Part shown: one piece after another, positions 25,399 through 34,627 of the stretch
Layout: each line of letters begins with the position of its first letter
Numbering within the stretch: position 1 is the first letter of the stretch
Translations under genes and position numbers: made by a program
From: Vescimonas sanitatis
GTDB taxonomy: Bacteria; Bacillota; Clostridia; Oscillospirales; Oscillospiraceae
Assembly: GCF_049060325.1 (NCBI RefSeq)
Contig: NZ_JBMGPW010000007.1
Span: forward strand, 62,001 to 126,000
Reading direction: 5' to 3'
DNA: 64,000 nt
Notes under the pieces: model-generated
What the model was told of the DNA's origin: nothing
The model's input: the letters and a program-made list of their open reading frames with translations, nothing else
Databases searched by the model: none

Positions 25399-26958
25399 TT
25401 ATTTCGCGTACTCCACGACCTTCGTCTCACGCAGAACGTGGACCTTGATCTGGCCGGGATATTCCAGTTCGCTTTCGATGCGCTTGGCCAGCTCACGGGC
25501 CAGGATGACCATTTCATCCTCGCTGACCTGCTCGGGCTTGACCATGACGCGGACCTCACGGCCGGCCTGGATGGCATAGCTCTTCTCAACGCCGGGATAG
25601 CTGCTGGTGATCTCCTCCAGCTTTTCCAAACGTTTAATATAATTTTCCAGGTTCTCGCGCCGCGCACCCGGACGGGCCGCAGAAATGGCGTCCGCCGCCT
25701 GCACCAGGCAGGCCACCAGCGTGCGGCACTCCACGTCGCCGTGGTGGGCCTGGATGGCATGGATGATGTCTTCCTTCTCGCGGTACTTGCGGGCGTATTC
25801 CACACCCAGCGCCACATGGGTACCCTCGAATTCATGGTCCAGGGCTTTGCCAATGTCGTGCAGCAGGCCGGCGCGCTTGGCTGCCTGCACATCGGCGCCC
25901 AGCTCCGCGGCCATCATGCCGGCGATATGGCTGACCTCGATGGAGTGCTGCAGCACGTTCTGGCCGTAGCTGGTGCGGTAGTGCAGCTTGCCCAGCAGCT
26001 TCTGCAGCTCCGGATGCAGGCCGCGGACGCCGGTCTCCAGCACGGCGCGCTCGCCCTCGGCGCGGATGACGCCGTCCACCTCGCGGCGGGCCTTCTCCAC
26101 CATTTCTTCAATGTGGGTAGGGTGGATGCGGCCGTCGGCGATAAGCTTTTCCAGGGCCAGCCGCGCGATCTCGCGGCGGACCGGCTCGAAGCAGGAGACG
26201 GTGATGGCCTCCGGCGTGTCATCGATGATCAGATCCGCGCCGGTAAGCGTCTCCAGCGTGCGGATGTTGCGGCCCTCGCGGCCAATGATGCGGCCCTTCA
26301 TCTCGTCGTTGGGCAGGGGCACCACGCTGACGGTGATCTCGGCCACGTGGTCGGCGGCGCAGCGCTGGATGGCGGTGGCCACGATCTCGCGGGCACGCTG
26401 GTCGGCCTCGTCCTTGGCGCGGGCTTCGATCTCCTTGATCTTCAGCGCCGTTTCGTGGGTGACCTCGGACTCCACCTGGGCGATCAGGTAATCCTTAGCC
26501 TGCTCGGCAGTGAAGCCGGAAATGCGCTCCAGCATCTCGGTCTGGCTGCGCTTGATGAGCTTGATCTCCTCCTGCTCCTTGTCCAGAGCAGCGTGCTTCT
26601 GGGCCAGGGCCTCCTCTTTCTTCTCGATCATCTCGGTCTTGTGATCGAGGTTCTCTTCCTTCTGCTGCAGACGGCGCTCCTGCTTCTGCTGTTCGGCACG
26701 GCGTTCCTTGACTTCCTTCTCGTACTCGCTGCGGTTCTTCAAAATCTCTTCTTTTGCTTCAAGGAGTGCTTCTCTCTTTTTGTTTTCAGAGCTCTTGATG
26801 GCCTCATTGACGATACGCAGAGCTTCCTGCTCGGCGTCTTCGATCTTGCGCTGGTCGTTCTTTTCCTTGCGGCGGCGGATAAGCGTGCAGGCCACAAAGC
26901 CCAGAACGAGGGCGACAGCGAACGAGAGGATGGCCACGATCCAGCCAGTTGTGGTCAT
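25399..26958 (-). CDS. rny: Ribonuclease Y
   Basis: RNase Y is the membrane-anchored endoribonuclease that starts mRNA decay in Firmicutes. The 519-residue protein has one N-terminal membrane span (residues 6-26) and a long charged coiled coil (about 30-200). A KH RNA-binding domain contains GRIIGREGRNIRTLE, and an HD domain carries HSIEVSHIAGMM and GLLHDIGKA as metal-binding His/Asp. The ATG has a GGAGGAA site. It has its own promoter and a strong terminator. Confidence 0.98.
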   Translation of the reverse strand: MTTTGWIVAILSFAVALVLGFVACTLIRRRKEKNDQRKIEDAEQEALRIVNEAIKSSENKKREALLEAKEEILKNRSEYEKEVKERRAEQQKQERRLQQKEENLDHKTEMIEKKEEALAQKHAALDKEQEEIKLIKRSQTEMLERISGFTAEQAKDYLIAQVESEVTHETALKIKEIEARAKDEADQRAREIVATAIQRCAADHVAEITVSVVPLPNDEMKGRIIGREGRNIRTLETLTGADLIIDDTPEAITVSCFEPVRREIARLALEKLIADGRIHPTHIEEMVEKARREVDGVIRAEGERAVLETGVRGLHPELQKLLGKLHYRTSYGQNVLQHSIEVSHIAGMMAAELGADVQAAKRAGLLHDIGKALDHEFEGTHVALGVEYARKYREKEDIIHAIQAHHGDVECRTLVACLVQAADAISAARPGARRENLENYIKRLEKLEEITSSYPGVEKSYAIQAGREVRVMVKPEQVSEDEMVILARELAKRIESELEYPGQIKVHVLRETKVVEYAK

Positions 26959-27066
26959 GGTACATTCCTCCTATGTTGTTATTGGGTTTTTGCGTCGGCA
27001 CAAAATATGGTGCCGGATGACAACCGGGGCGGAAAGGCTCCTATGCCCCGATAATGATCCTTTACT

Positions 27067-27095
27067 ATATTAAACATATTATGGTCAACTGTCAA
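27067..27095 (-). promoter_or_regulatory. Promoter of rny
   Basis: TTGACA and TAATAT separated by 17 bp on the minus strand, about 110 bp upstream of rny. Confidence 0.75.
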
Positions 27096-27151
27096 GGGCA
27101 AAGTAAACTTTTCTTTTGTCGTTTTTCAGGCAAGGCACCGTATCTGTTGGG

Positions 27152-27895
27152 TCACTGAATGAAATCGGCGTAAGCGTAACCCAGACGGCCTTGGTAACCC
27201 ACCGTGTACCACTCCTGATAGCGACCGTAGACGGTGAGCTTTGCGCCATTCGGCAGAAGTGTGACCACCTCGGCCCGGGTGCCAGGGGCCGCACGAAGGT
27301 TCAGCGGACCTCCGCCCGGCGTCTGCACCGTGCCCTGCCAGGGTGTTATGGGTGTGACGAAAGGCAGGCCGAAGTACTCTGTCAGCGACAGCACCAAATT
27401 GGCGGCAATGGCCTGGATATTGCCCTCGATCCAACGGGCATCAGCGGTGTTGTCGTGGTAGCCCAGCTCCAGCAGTACGGAGGGCATATAGGGCTGGCGG
27501 ACCTCGCCCAGCGTGGTGGTGGCACGGGCATAGACCTTGTCCGGCAACGGATAGATGTCTTTTAAGTTTTTTACAAAAATGTCCGCCGCGCGGCGGCCAT
27601 TAGCACTGGTGGGATAATAAAAAGCGATGACACCGCGGACGGCGCCCTCCTTGGTACCATCGGTGCTGCCGTTGGAGTGAAGCGCCAAATAAAAATCGTA
27701 ACTTCCAGAATTTGCCAGGCGGATGGAGCTGGCGGCGGTCATGTCGGGGGTGTTGCGGGTAAAACGGATGGTGTTGGCCAAAAGATAGGGCTCCATGGCG
27801 TCGGCAATTTGGTTCATAAAGTACTCTTCTGAGCCGTTTCCGGTGATATATGGGTTATATTCCTGGGTAGATGGACTTAAAAAGATACGCGGCAT
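27152..27895 (-). CDS. N-acetylmuramoyl-L-alanine amidase with C-terminal SH3 domain
   Basis: The 247-residue protein has an Amidase_3-type catalytic domain (residues 1-175; zinc ligands in the SPSTQEYN start region, LALHSNGS and a glutamate in LLELGYHDN). An SH3 cell-wall-binding domain follows at about 185-247 (LNLRAAPGTRAEV, GYAYADFI). No signal peptide is seen, so it may be released at mother-cell lysis or act in sporulation. The initiating sequence MPRIFLSPSTQEYNPY is seen in short spore-former amidases. It is transcribed alone, divergent from the rRNA methyltransferase. Confidence 0.88.
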   Translation of the reverse strand: MPRIFLSPSTQEYNPYITGNGSEEYFMNQIADAMEPYLLANTIRFTRNTPDMTAASSIRLANSGSYDFYLALHSNGSTDGTKEGAVRGVIAFYYPTSANGRRAADIFVKNLKDIYPLPDKVYARATTTLGEVRQPYMPSVLLELGYHDNTADARWIEGNIQAIAANLVLSLTEYFGLPFVTPITPWQGTVQTPGGGPLNLRAAPGTRAEVVTLLPNGAKLTVYGRYQEWYTVGYQGRLGYAYADFIQ

Positions 27896-28039
27896 AGCAG
27901 TTCCTCCTATACTTGTTCTGTGCGTTTTACTATACTTTGTCTGTACTTCAGCGATACTTTATTTATACATCGTATGGAAATATGCTTGTCTTTGTGCTAT
28001 ACTTAGGAGAAATTTTCCTGTACAAAAGGAGTAACCGCC

Positions 28040-29272
28040 ATGAAAGCTGCCAGACCGTATCCCATCGTCACCATCACCCCCAAGGGGGAGCGCGCCATCG
28101 TGGACGGGCACCCGTGGGTCTATGAGGGTGAGGTGGTGTCGGTCAGCGGCACGCCGGAGGACGGCAGCCTGGTGGACGTGGTGTCGAAAAAGGGCAGCTG
28201 GCTGGGCTGTGGGTTCTATAACAGCGCGTCCAAAATACGGGTGCGGCTGGTGACGCGGAACGCCAACGACGACCCGGCGGGCGACGCCTTCTGGGAACGG
28301 CGGCTGCGCTACGCCTGGGACTACCGCAAAACGGTGATGGGCGAGGCGGACAGCCGGTGCTGCCGCATCATCTTCGGGGAGGCGGACGGCTTTCCGGGAC
28401 TGACGGTGGACCGGTTCGAGCGCGTGCTGGTGGCCCAGGTGCTGAGCCTGGGTATGGAACGCATCAAGGAACGGGTGCTGCCGCTGCTGGTACGCATCCT
28501 GCGGGAGGACGGGCAGGTCATCCGGGGCGTGTACGAACGCAACGACGCGGCCCTTCGGACGCTGGAGGGCATGGCGCAGGGCAAGGGCCGGATGACGCTG
28601 CCCGGCGAGGCCGCGCCGGAGAGCACCGCCGAGGACATCACGGAGAACGGCATACGGTACACGGTGGACTTTGAGAACGGGCAGAAGACCGGCTTCTTTC
28701 TGGACCAGAAGTACAACCGGCTGGCGGTGGCGAAGCTGGCAAAGGGCAGGACGGTGCTGGACTGCTTCACCCACACCGGCTCCTTCGCCCTGAACGCCGC
28801 AAAGGGCGGGGCGAAGCACGTGACCGCCGTGGACGTGTCGCAGTTCGCCGTGGACTGCGCGGCGGAGAACGCGCGGAAAAACGGGCTGGACGGCGTGATG
28901 GACTGCGTGTGCGCCAACGTGTTCGACCTGCTGCCGCAGCTGGCGGAGCAGCCGCGGAAATACGACTTCATCATACTGGACCCGCCGGCCTTCACCAAGA
29001 GCCGCAGGACCATACCCAACGCCATGACCGGGTACAAGGAGATCAACTACCGGGCCATGAAGCTGCTGCCCCGGGGCGGGTATCTGGCCACGTGCTCGTG
29101 CAGCCACTTCGCGTCGGAGGCGCTGTTCATCAAGATGCTGCAGGACGCCGCCCGGGACGCGGGGGTGCAGCTGCGGCAGATCGAAGCGCGGCAGCAGTGC
29201 GCCGACCACCCCATCCTGTGGGGCGTGGAGGAGACGAACTATCTGAAATTCTTTATTTTTCAGGTGGTGTGA
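28040..29272 (+). CDS. Class I SAM-dependent rRNA methyltransferase, RlmI family
   Basis: The 410-residue protein has an N-terminal PUA domain (residues 5-80; KGERAIVDGHPWVYEGEV) and a Rossmann methyltransferase domain (from about 190; DCFTHTGSFALNAA for SAM binding, ILDPPAFTKS as the catalytic DPPA-type motif). It matches RlmI/RlmK-like 23S rRNA cytosine-5 methyltransferases. It starts 20 bp downstream of an AAAAGGAG site and appears monocistronic; the next gene has its own promoter. Confidence 0.92.
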   Translation: MKAARPYPIVTITPKGERAIVDGHPWVYEGEVVSVSGTPEDGSLVDVVSKKGSWLGCGFYNSASKIRVRLVTRNANDDPAGDAFWERRLRYAWDYRKTVMGEADSRCCRIIFGEADGFPGLTVDRFERVLVAQVLSLGMERIKERVLPLLVRILREDGQVIRGVYERNDAALRTLEGMAQGKGRMTLPGEAAPESTAEDITENGIRYTVDFENGQKTGFFLDQKYNRLAVAKLAKGRTVLDCFTHTGSFALNAAKGGAKHVTAVDVSQFAVDCAAENARKNGLDGVMDCVCANVFDLLPQLAEQPRKYDFIILDPPAFTKSRRTIPNAMTGYKEINYRAMKLLPRGGYLATCSCSHFASEALFIKMLQDAARDAGVQLRQIEARQQCADHPILWGVEETNYLKFFIFQVV

Positions 29273-29283
29273 CGGGGTTTTTG

Positions 29284-29312
29284 TTGCCATCGCGGCAAAC
29301 GTGTGGTATTCT
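29284..29312 (+). promoter_or_regulatory. Promoter of the HAD-MFS-GDPD-rsmD-coaD operon
   Basis: TTGCCA and TATTCT with a 17-bp spacer, 38 bp before the first start codon. Confidence 0.6.
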
Positions 29313-29349
29313 GTCTTTTACGGTATGTATCTGAAAAGGAGGGCGCTCC

Positions 29350-30150
29350 TTGGGACGTTTACAGGATAAGCGGCTGTTTCTGCTGGACATGGACGGGACC
29401 ATCTATCTGGACGACCGGCTGTTCGACGGGGTAACGGCCTTTCTCTCCCGCATACGGGAGAAGGGCGGACGGTATCTGTTTTTGACCAACAACTCCTCCA
29501 AAGGTGTGGAGGGCTATATAGAAAAGCTGAACGGCATGGGCATCGCCACCGGGCGGGAGGACTACCTGACCTCGGTGGACGCGGCCGTCGACCTGCTGCG
29601 AAGGCGGTATCCGGGACGCCGGTGCTACGTGCAGGGGACCCGGTCCTTTTACGATCAGCTGGCAGCGGCGGGGATACCCGTCACCTGTGACCGGGAGGAC
29701 GGCGCGGAGATCCTGCTCAGCGGCTTTGACCGGGAGCTGACGTTTCAGAAGCTGGAGGACGCCTGCATCCTTTTGAACCGGGGTGTCACCTGGCTGGCCA
29801 CGAACCCGGACTGGGTGTGCCCCACCTGGTACGGCGCCGTGCCGGACTGCGGCAGCGTATGCGAGATGCTGCACCGGGCCACCGGACGGGAGCCGGAGTT
29901 CATCGGCAAGCCCCGGCCCGCCATGGTGCAGCTGGCGCTGGAGCAGACCGGGTACCCGCCGGAGGCGGCGGTACTGCTCGGCGACCGGCTGTACACGGAC
30001 ATCGCCTGCGCGGTGAACGCCGGGATCGACAGCGTTTTCGTGCTGTCCGGCGAGGGGACACGGGACGACATTGAAAGAGACGGCATACGCCCCACATGGG
30101 TGTACGACGATATCAACGCGGTATTCCGCGCGTGGGAGGAGACACCATGA
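29350..30150 (+). CDS. HAD-IIA (NagD/AraL-like) sugar phosphatase
   Basis: The 266-residue protein has HAD motif I LLDMDGTIYLDD with the nucleophilic Asp, motif II TNNSSKG, and a late GKPRPAMVQLAL and LLGDRLYTDIACAVNAGI (motif IV), which define the NagD-type class IIA phosphatases. These hydrolyse phosphosugars or nucleotide monophosphates; the substrate is not defined. The start is TTG with an AAAAGGAGGG site. Its stop overlaps the start of the MFS gene by 4 bp. Confidence 0.92.
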   Translation: MGRLQDKRLFLLDMDGTIYLDDRLFDGVTAFLSRIREKGGRYLFLTNNSSKGVEGYIEKLNGMGIATGREDYLTSVDAAVDLLRRRYPGRRCYVQGTRSFYDQLAAAGIPVTCDREDGAEILLSGFDRELTFQKLEDACILLNRGVTWLATNPDWVCPTWYGAVPDCGSVCEMLHRATGREPEFIGKPRPAMVQLALEQTGYPPEAAVLLGDRLYTDIACAVNAGIDSVFVLSGEGTRDDIERDGIRPTWVYDDINAVFRAWEETP

Positions 30151-31742
30151 AGCTGAATTACAAGCGCACCATTCTGGTCGGCTTTGCTTTTTTCCTGATC
30201 TGCGCCTTCTGGCAGGCCTATGACAACACAGTGCCGCTGATCCTGACCAACAAATTCGGCATGAGCCAGACCTGGTCCGGCGTCATCATGGCGATGGACA
30301 ACGTACTGGCGCTGTTCCTGCTGCCGCTGTTCGGGCACATCTCTGACAAGTGCACCCACCCGAGAGGGCGGCGGACGCCGTTCATCGTGGTGGGCACGCT
30401 GATCGCGGCGGTGGCGCTGATCGCGCTGTCCTTCGCGGACAACGCGCAGCTGAAGCGGCTGGACAAGGTGTCCGCCATTGACGACCCGGCGGCACTGACG
30501 GTGATCTATAACGAGCAGAAGGACGCCACGCTGCTGTCCCCCAGCGGCGAGAGCTTTATTCTGGGGCATAAATTCACGGAGGCGGAGTTCACCGCCATCC
30601 GCAGCCAGACCGTCACCCCGGAGGGCAAGACCGTCACCGACCCGGCGTACACCAACTACGTGGTGCCGGCGCGGCAGGCCTGCGCCCGGGACGCGGCGGC
30701 GGCCAATCCCGGCGCGCTGGTGGTGTTCGTGGGGCTGCTGCTCATCATTCTGCTGAGCATGGCCACGTTCCGGTCGCCGGCGGTGGCGCTGATGCCGGAC
30801 GTGACGCCCAAGCCCCTGCGGTCCAAGGCCAACGCCATCATCAACCTGATGGGCAGCGCCGGCGGCATTATCGTGCTGGCGCTGGGCATGGTGTTCGCCA
30901 CGGCATCGGTGAGCAACAGCATGATGAGCTACACCGGGTACTTCGGCGTCATCGCGGCGCTGATGCTCGCGGCGCTGGTGGTGTTCATGCTGACGGTGCG
31001 GGAGCCGGAGTGGGCAAAGGAGATGCAGGCGCAGTCCGTGGCCGCGGGCGTTGAGAACGCAGAGGAGGCGGCGCACCCCAACGGGGGGCGGAAGCTGTCC
31101 GCTGACGAGGTGAAGAGCCTGCTGCTGATATTGCTGAGCATCGTGCTGTGGTTCTTCGGCTACAACGCCGTGACCAGCAAATACTCGGTATACGCCAGCA
31201 ACATCCTGCACAAGGACTACAACCTGACGCTGATCATCGCCCAGGCGGCGGCCATCGCGGCCTATCTGCCGGTGGGCTTCATCGCCGGGAGGATCGGGCG
31301 GAAGAAGACCATTCTGGCCGGCGTGGTGATGCTGACCGTAGCCTTCGGCGTGGCCGGGTTCCTGACAGCGGACAGTCCCGCGGCACTGATGAACGCCATG
31401 TTCGCCCTGGCGGGCATCGCCTGGGCCACCATCAACGTCAACTCCTTCCCCATGGTGGTGGAGCTGGCCTCCGGCGGCGATGTGGGCAAGTACACAGGCT
31501 TTTACTACACGGCGTCCATGGCGGCACAGGTGGCTACGCCCATGGTGTCGGGACTGCTGATGGACAAATTCGGAATGCACGTGCTGTTCCCCTACGCGGC
31601 GGTGTTCACGGCGCTGGCCTTTGTGACCATGCTGTTCGTGAAGCACGGCGACAGCAGGGAGGTACCGAAGCAGACTGCCGCGGCGGGCACAGAGGACGCC
31701 GGGGCTATTGACAATACGGTGGAGGAGCTGACAAACGACTGA
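30147..31742 (+). CDS. MFS transporter, SLC45-like glycoside/sugar permease type
   Basis: The 531-residue protein has twelve membrane spans, a cytoplasmic MFS motif (GHISDKCTHPRGRRTPFIV) and a large extracytoplasmic insert after span 4 (about residues 95-180). The pattern resembles SLC45/sucrose-transporter-like MFS proteins of clostridia. Neighbouring HAD phosphatase and GDPD genes hint at a phosphorylated or glycerol-linked carbon source, but this is weak. It overlaps its upstream gene (ATGA) and its downstream gene (TGATG), so the three are translated as a block. Confidence 0.88.
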   Translation: MKLNYKRTILVGFAFFLICAFWQAYDNTVPLILTNKFGMSQTWSGVIMAMDNVLALFLLPLFGHISDKCTHPRGRRTPFIVVGTLIAAVALIALSFADNAQLKRLDKVSAIDDPAALTVIYNEQKDATLLSPSGESFILGHKFTEAEFTAIRSQTVTPEGKTVTDPAYTNYVVPARQACARDAAAANPGALVVFVGLLLIILLSMATFRSPAVALMPDVTPKPLRSKANAIINLMGSAGGIIVLALGMVFATASVSNSMMSYTGYFGVIAALMLAALVVFMLTVREPEWAKEMQAQSVAAGVENAEEAAHPNGGRKLSADEVKSLLLILLSIVLWFFGYNAVTSKYSVYASNILHKDYNLTLIIAQAAAIAAYLPVGFIAGRIGRKKTILAGVVMLTVAFGVAGFLTADSPAALMNAMFALAGIAWATINVNSFPMVVELASGGDVGKYTGFYYTASMAAQVATPMVSGLLMDKFGMHVLFPYAAVFTALAFVTMLFVKHGDSREVPKQTAAAGTEDAGAIDNTVEELTND

Positions 31743-32575
31743 TGAAAGCGATCATAATTATCATTATTGTACTGCTGGTGCTGTTCTGGCTGTATCTGCT
31801 GTGCCTGCGGTGCCGGCGGGGCAAGATGGATCAGGCGTATTTCCGGCAGTGGCGGTATGCCCACCGGGGCCTGCATGACAGGGAGAAGGGTATTCCGGAG
31901 AACTCCATGGCGGCGTTCAAGCGGGCGGCGGCCAACGGCTTCGGCGCGGAGCTGGACGTGCACCTGATGAAGGACGGCAAGCTGGCCGTGATCCACGATG
32001 CCTCCCTGCTGCGGACAGCGGGTGCGGACGTGGAGATCGAGGACCTGACCGCGGAGGCGCTGGAGCAGTACCCGCTGGAGGGAACGGAGCAGAGGATCCC
32101 CCTGCTGGAGGAGGTGCTGCCGCTGTTCACGGACCGGGCGCCGCTGATCGTGGAGCTGAAGGCGGAGCGCGGCAACGCCGAGGCGCTGGCCGCGGCGGCC
32201 AGCAAGGTGCTGAAGAAGTACAAGGGCGCGTACTGCGTGGAGTCCTTCGACCCCCGGTGCCTGATGTGGCTGTGGCAGAACGAGCCGGATATCCTGCGGG
32301 GACAGCTGAGCGAGGATTTCTCCGCCCACGGGGACGCGCAGCATCTGCCCGGCGGTATCCGGTGGATCCTGGCGAACCTGCTGCTGAACGTGCGGACGCG
32401 GCCGGACTTCATCGCCTATCGGTTTGAGGACCGGGGCAATCTGTCCCTGCGGCTGTGCCGGGGCTTCTACAAGGTGCAGGAGGCCAGCTGGACCGTGCGG
32501 GACAGGGAGACTATGGAAAAGGCCGAGGCGGCCGGGAACCTGGTCATCTTTGAACATTTTGACCCCAGGGGGTAA
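31742..32575 (+). CDS. Membrane-anchored glycerophosphodiester phosphodiesterase
   Basis: Hydrolyses glycerophosphodiesters to glycerol-3-phosphate and an alcohol. The 277-residue protein has an N-terminal anchor (residues 3-22) and a GDPD domain with the catalytic set YAHRGLHD, IPENSMAAF, AELDVHLMKDGKLAVIHD and ELK in LIVELKAE. Anchoring suggests action at the membrane face on lipid headgroups. The start codon shares a base with the stop of the MFS gene. Confidence 0.93.
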   Translation: MKAIIIIIIVLLVLFWLYLLCLRCRRGKMDQAYFRQWRYAHRGLHDREKGIPENSMAAFKRAAANGFGAELDVHLMKDGKLAVIHDASLLRTAGADVEIEDLTAEALEQYPLEGTEQRIPLLEEVLPLFTDRAPLIVELKAERGNAEALAAAASKVLKKYKGAYCVESFDPRCLMWLWQNEPDILRGQLSEDFSAHGDAQHLPGGIRWILANLLLNVRTRPDFIAYRFEDRGNLSLRLCRGFYKVQEASWTVRDRETMEKAEAAGNLVIFEHFDPRG

Positions 32576-32581
32576 CGGACT

Positions 32582-33139
32582 ATGCGCGTGATCACGGGGA
32601 CTGCCAGAGGCAGGGTATTGAAGGAGCTGGAGGGGCTGGAGACACGGCCCACCACCGGCAAGGTGAAGGAGAGCCTGTTCTCCATCATACAATTCGACAT
32701 TGAGGGACGGCGGGTACTGGACCTGTTTGCCGGCACCGGACAGCTGGGCATCGAGGCCCTGAGCCGGGGCGCGGCGGAGTGCGTGTTTATCGACCGGCGG
32801 GCGGACGCGGTGAAGCTGATACAGGAAAATCTGGCGCTGTGCCGCCTGGCGGACAGAGCCAGAGTGCGGCAGGGGGACGCGCTGCCGTATCTTCGCAGCG
32901 GGGAGACGTTCGACATCGTGTTCCTCGACCCGCCCTACGCCAGCGGGCTTTTACAGCAGGCGCTGACGGATATCGCAGCGTTTGACATTTGCCGTGCACA
33001 TGGTATAATCATAGCAGAGAGCGCGGTGGACACGGTGCTGCCGGAGATGCCCGCGCCCTATGCCCTGTATCGGGAGTACAGATACGGCAAGATCAAGCTG
33101 ACGGTGTATCATCGCGGCGGAAATGAGGATACGGAATGA
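32582..33139 (+). CDS. rsmD: 16S rRNA (guanine-966-N2)-methyltransferase
   Basis: The 185-residue protein has the RsmD start (RVITGTARGRVLKELEG, TRPTTGKVKESLFSII), SAM-binding LDLFAGTGQLGIEALSRGA and catalytic FLDPPYASG. It methylates 16S rRNA late in 30S assembly. As in many Firmicutes it directly precedes coaD, here with a 4-bp ATGA overlap. Confidence 0.95.
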   Translation: MRVITGTARGRVLKELEGLETRPTTGKVKESLFSIIQFDIEGRRVLDLFAGTGQLGIEALSRGAAECVFIDRRADAVKLIQENLALCRLADRARVRQGDALPYLRSGETFDIVFLDPPYASGLLQQALTDIAAFDICRAHGIIIAESAVDTVLPEMPAPYALYREYRYGKIKLTVYHRGGNEDTE

Positions 33140-33615
33140 ATATCGCCATTTACCCCGGCAGCTTTGACCCCATCACGCTGGGACACCTGGATATCATCCG
33201 CCGGGCGGCGCGGTGCTTCGACAAGGTGTGCGTGTGCGTGATGGTGAACTGCCAGAAGCAGCAGCCTATGTTCACGCCGGAGCGCCGGCTGGAGCTGATC
33301 CGCCAGTCCGTGGCGGGCATCCCCAACGTGGAGGTGGAGAACTGGTCCGGGCTGCTGGCGGACTTCGTCCGCAGCAAGGACGCGCACATTCTGGTGAAGG
33401 GCGTGCGGAACTGCGCCGACTGGGAGCTGGAGGCCCAGATGGCGCGCATCAACGGCGGTATCTGTCCCGGGCTGGAGACGGTGCTGCTGCCCGCCAGCGC
33501 GGCGTATGAGCACTTCAGCTCCACCATGGTGCGGGAGATGATCCGCTACCACCAGCCATTGGAAAAGTATGTACCGGCGCCGGTCGCCGAGGAATTGATG
33601 CGGCAGCGGGGTTGA
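33136..33615 (+). CDS. coaD: Phosphopantetheine adenylyltransferase
   Basis: Transfers AMP to 4'-phosphopantetheine in coenzyme A synthesis. The 159-residue protein has the nucleotidyltransferase signature YPGSFDPITLGHLDII (TxGH), the KGVRNCADWELEAQMARIN region and FSSTMVREMI near the end. The length is typical. Confidence 0.97.
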   Translation: MNIAIYPGSFDPITLGHLDIIRRAARCFDKVCVCVMVNCQKQQPMFTPERRLELIRQSVAGIPNVEVENWSGLLADFVRSKDAHILVKGVRNCADWELEAQMARINGGICPGLETVLLPASAAYEHFSSTMVREMIRYHQPLEKYVPAPVAEELMRQRG

Positions 33616-33655
33616 GCCTCCCGGCGCCGACAAAAAGAAAGGAACGGACCGCACT

Positions 33656-34183
33656 ATGGAAGAGAAAGATGTACAGCGCCTGTTGGATATGCTCTACGGC
33701 ATGATCGACGAGGCAAAAAGCGTGGCCTTCAGCTCTGACAAATGTATCATCGTCCGGGACGAGGCGCTGGATCTGCTGGATGAGATCCGGGCCAAGCTGC
33801 CCCTGGAGCTGAAAAAGGCCCAGGAGCTGATCGCCGCCCGCAGCGAATATGTGGCCGGGGCCAAGAAGGAGGCGCAGGAGGTACTGCGTCAGGCGGAGCT
33901 GGATGCCCGCACCATCGTGTCCGAGAGCGAGACACTGCAGCTGGCACGCCAGAAGAGCAGCGAGATCATCCGCCGGGCCGAGGACCGCAGCAAGGAGCTG
34001 TATCACGTGGCCAACACCTACACCGAGGACGCGCTGCGCCGCACCGAGGAGGCCATCCAGGCCGCGCTGACCGAGGTACAGGAGTCCCGGGCGCGGTTCC
34101 GGGCCGCCAGCAAGGAGCAGATGCAGGCCCAGCGCCAGCAGCTGAACGAGTCCGCCGCTGAAAAGAGCGAGGGCCAGCGCTGA
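33656..34183 (+). CDS. Charged coiled-coil protein of unknown function
   Basis: The 175-residue protein is almost entirely helical, Glu/Arg/Ala-rich and predicted to form a coiled coil from about residue 40 to 170 (KKAQELIAARSEYVAG, AEDRSKELYHVA). Proteins of this look follow coaD in many clostridia and are often labelled ATPase-like, but there is no nucleotide-binding motif here. DivIVA-like or ATP-synthase-b-like similarity is only a matter of shape. It is the last gene before a terminator cluster and the dcw operon. Confidence 0.8.
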   Translation: MEEKDVQRLLDMLYGMIDEAKSVAFSSDKCIIVRDEALDLLDEIRAKLPLELKKAQELIAARSEYVAGAKKEAQEVLRQAELDARTIVSESETLQLARQKSSEIIRRAEDRSKELYHVANTYTEDALRRTEEAIQAALTEVQESRARFRAASKEQMQAQRQQLNESAAEKSEGQR

Positions 34184-34540
34184 GCGCTCCCCTCCCCCAC
34201 ACAGTATTTACGTTGACCGCCGCAGGCAGAGCCTGCGGCGGTCCGCCTTTTCGGACGGAAAGCGAGGCCGATCCCGACCGGTGGAAAACGCCGCTGCCGC
34301 CGCGGTATCCGGCGGCAGTTATAGACTTTGTGGAAAATCTATAAAATCCACGTAAATTTTTCTGCGATTTCCACAAGAAATCCTCATCTTGTGTTAACAG
34401 GCTCCGGCGGGCACAAAATCTTGTGCTCGCCGGAGTTTTCCGCTTATGTTCATCGAACAAGCGTTTCAAAAAGTGGGAAAATTGGGCCGAAAACCGGCGG
34501 AATATCTGGCTTTTGCCGTGGCGGTAGACATAATTTTTCC
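34184..34540. other. Non-coding region with three hairpins between the coaD operon and mraZ
   Basis: No gene is visible. Three stem-loops occur in a row: GACCGCCGCAGGC/GCCTGCGGCGGTC at 34215-34243, CTGCCGCC/GGCGGCAG at 34294-34318, and CTCCGGCGGGCACAA/TTGTGCTCGCCGGAG at 34402-34435 with TTTTC after it. The AT-rich parts between contain paired TGTGGAAA/TTTCCACA words (34329-34377). Open frames crossing it lack start signals and family resemblance. Confidence 0.5.
34402..34440 (+). terminator. Terminator upstream of the dcw cluster
   Basis: A 15-bp stem with one G-T pair, a 4-nt loop (AATC) and TTTTC after it; the strongest of the three hairpins in this gap. Confidence 0.75.
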
Positions 34541-34569
34541 TTGCAATTCCGCTGGGGATTATGTATACT
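34541..34569 (+). promoter_or_regulatory. Promoter of the dcw cluster
   Basis: TTGCAA and TATACT with a 17-bp spacer, 102 bp upstream of mraZ. Confidence 0.8.
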
Positions 34570-34579
34570 AACCTCGTTA

Positions 34580-34627
34580 GTGGTGAATTGTGGGGGCAAT
34601 ATCCATATTTGTGGGGGATGTTCCCAC
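34580..34627 (+). promoter_or_regulatory. Candidate MraZ operator: phased GTGG boxes
   Basis: GTGGT at 34580, GTGGG at 34590 and GTGGG at 34611 are spaced by 10 and 21 bp (one and two helical turns), with an inverted TCCCAC at 34622-34627. MraZ is known to bind tandem GTGG-type repeats at about 10-bp spacing in its own promoter, so autoregulation is likely. Confidence 0.6.

Noticed and set aside
29745..31646. Long minus-strand frame opposite the HAD and MFS genes
   Set aside because: His/Gln/Arg-rich antisense translation; plus-strand genes overlap each other by 4 bp and 1 bp as an operon.
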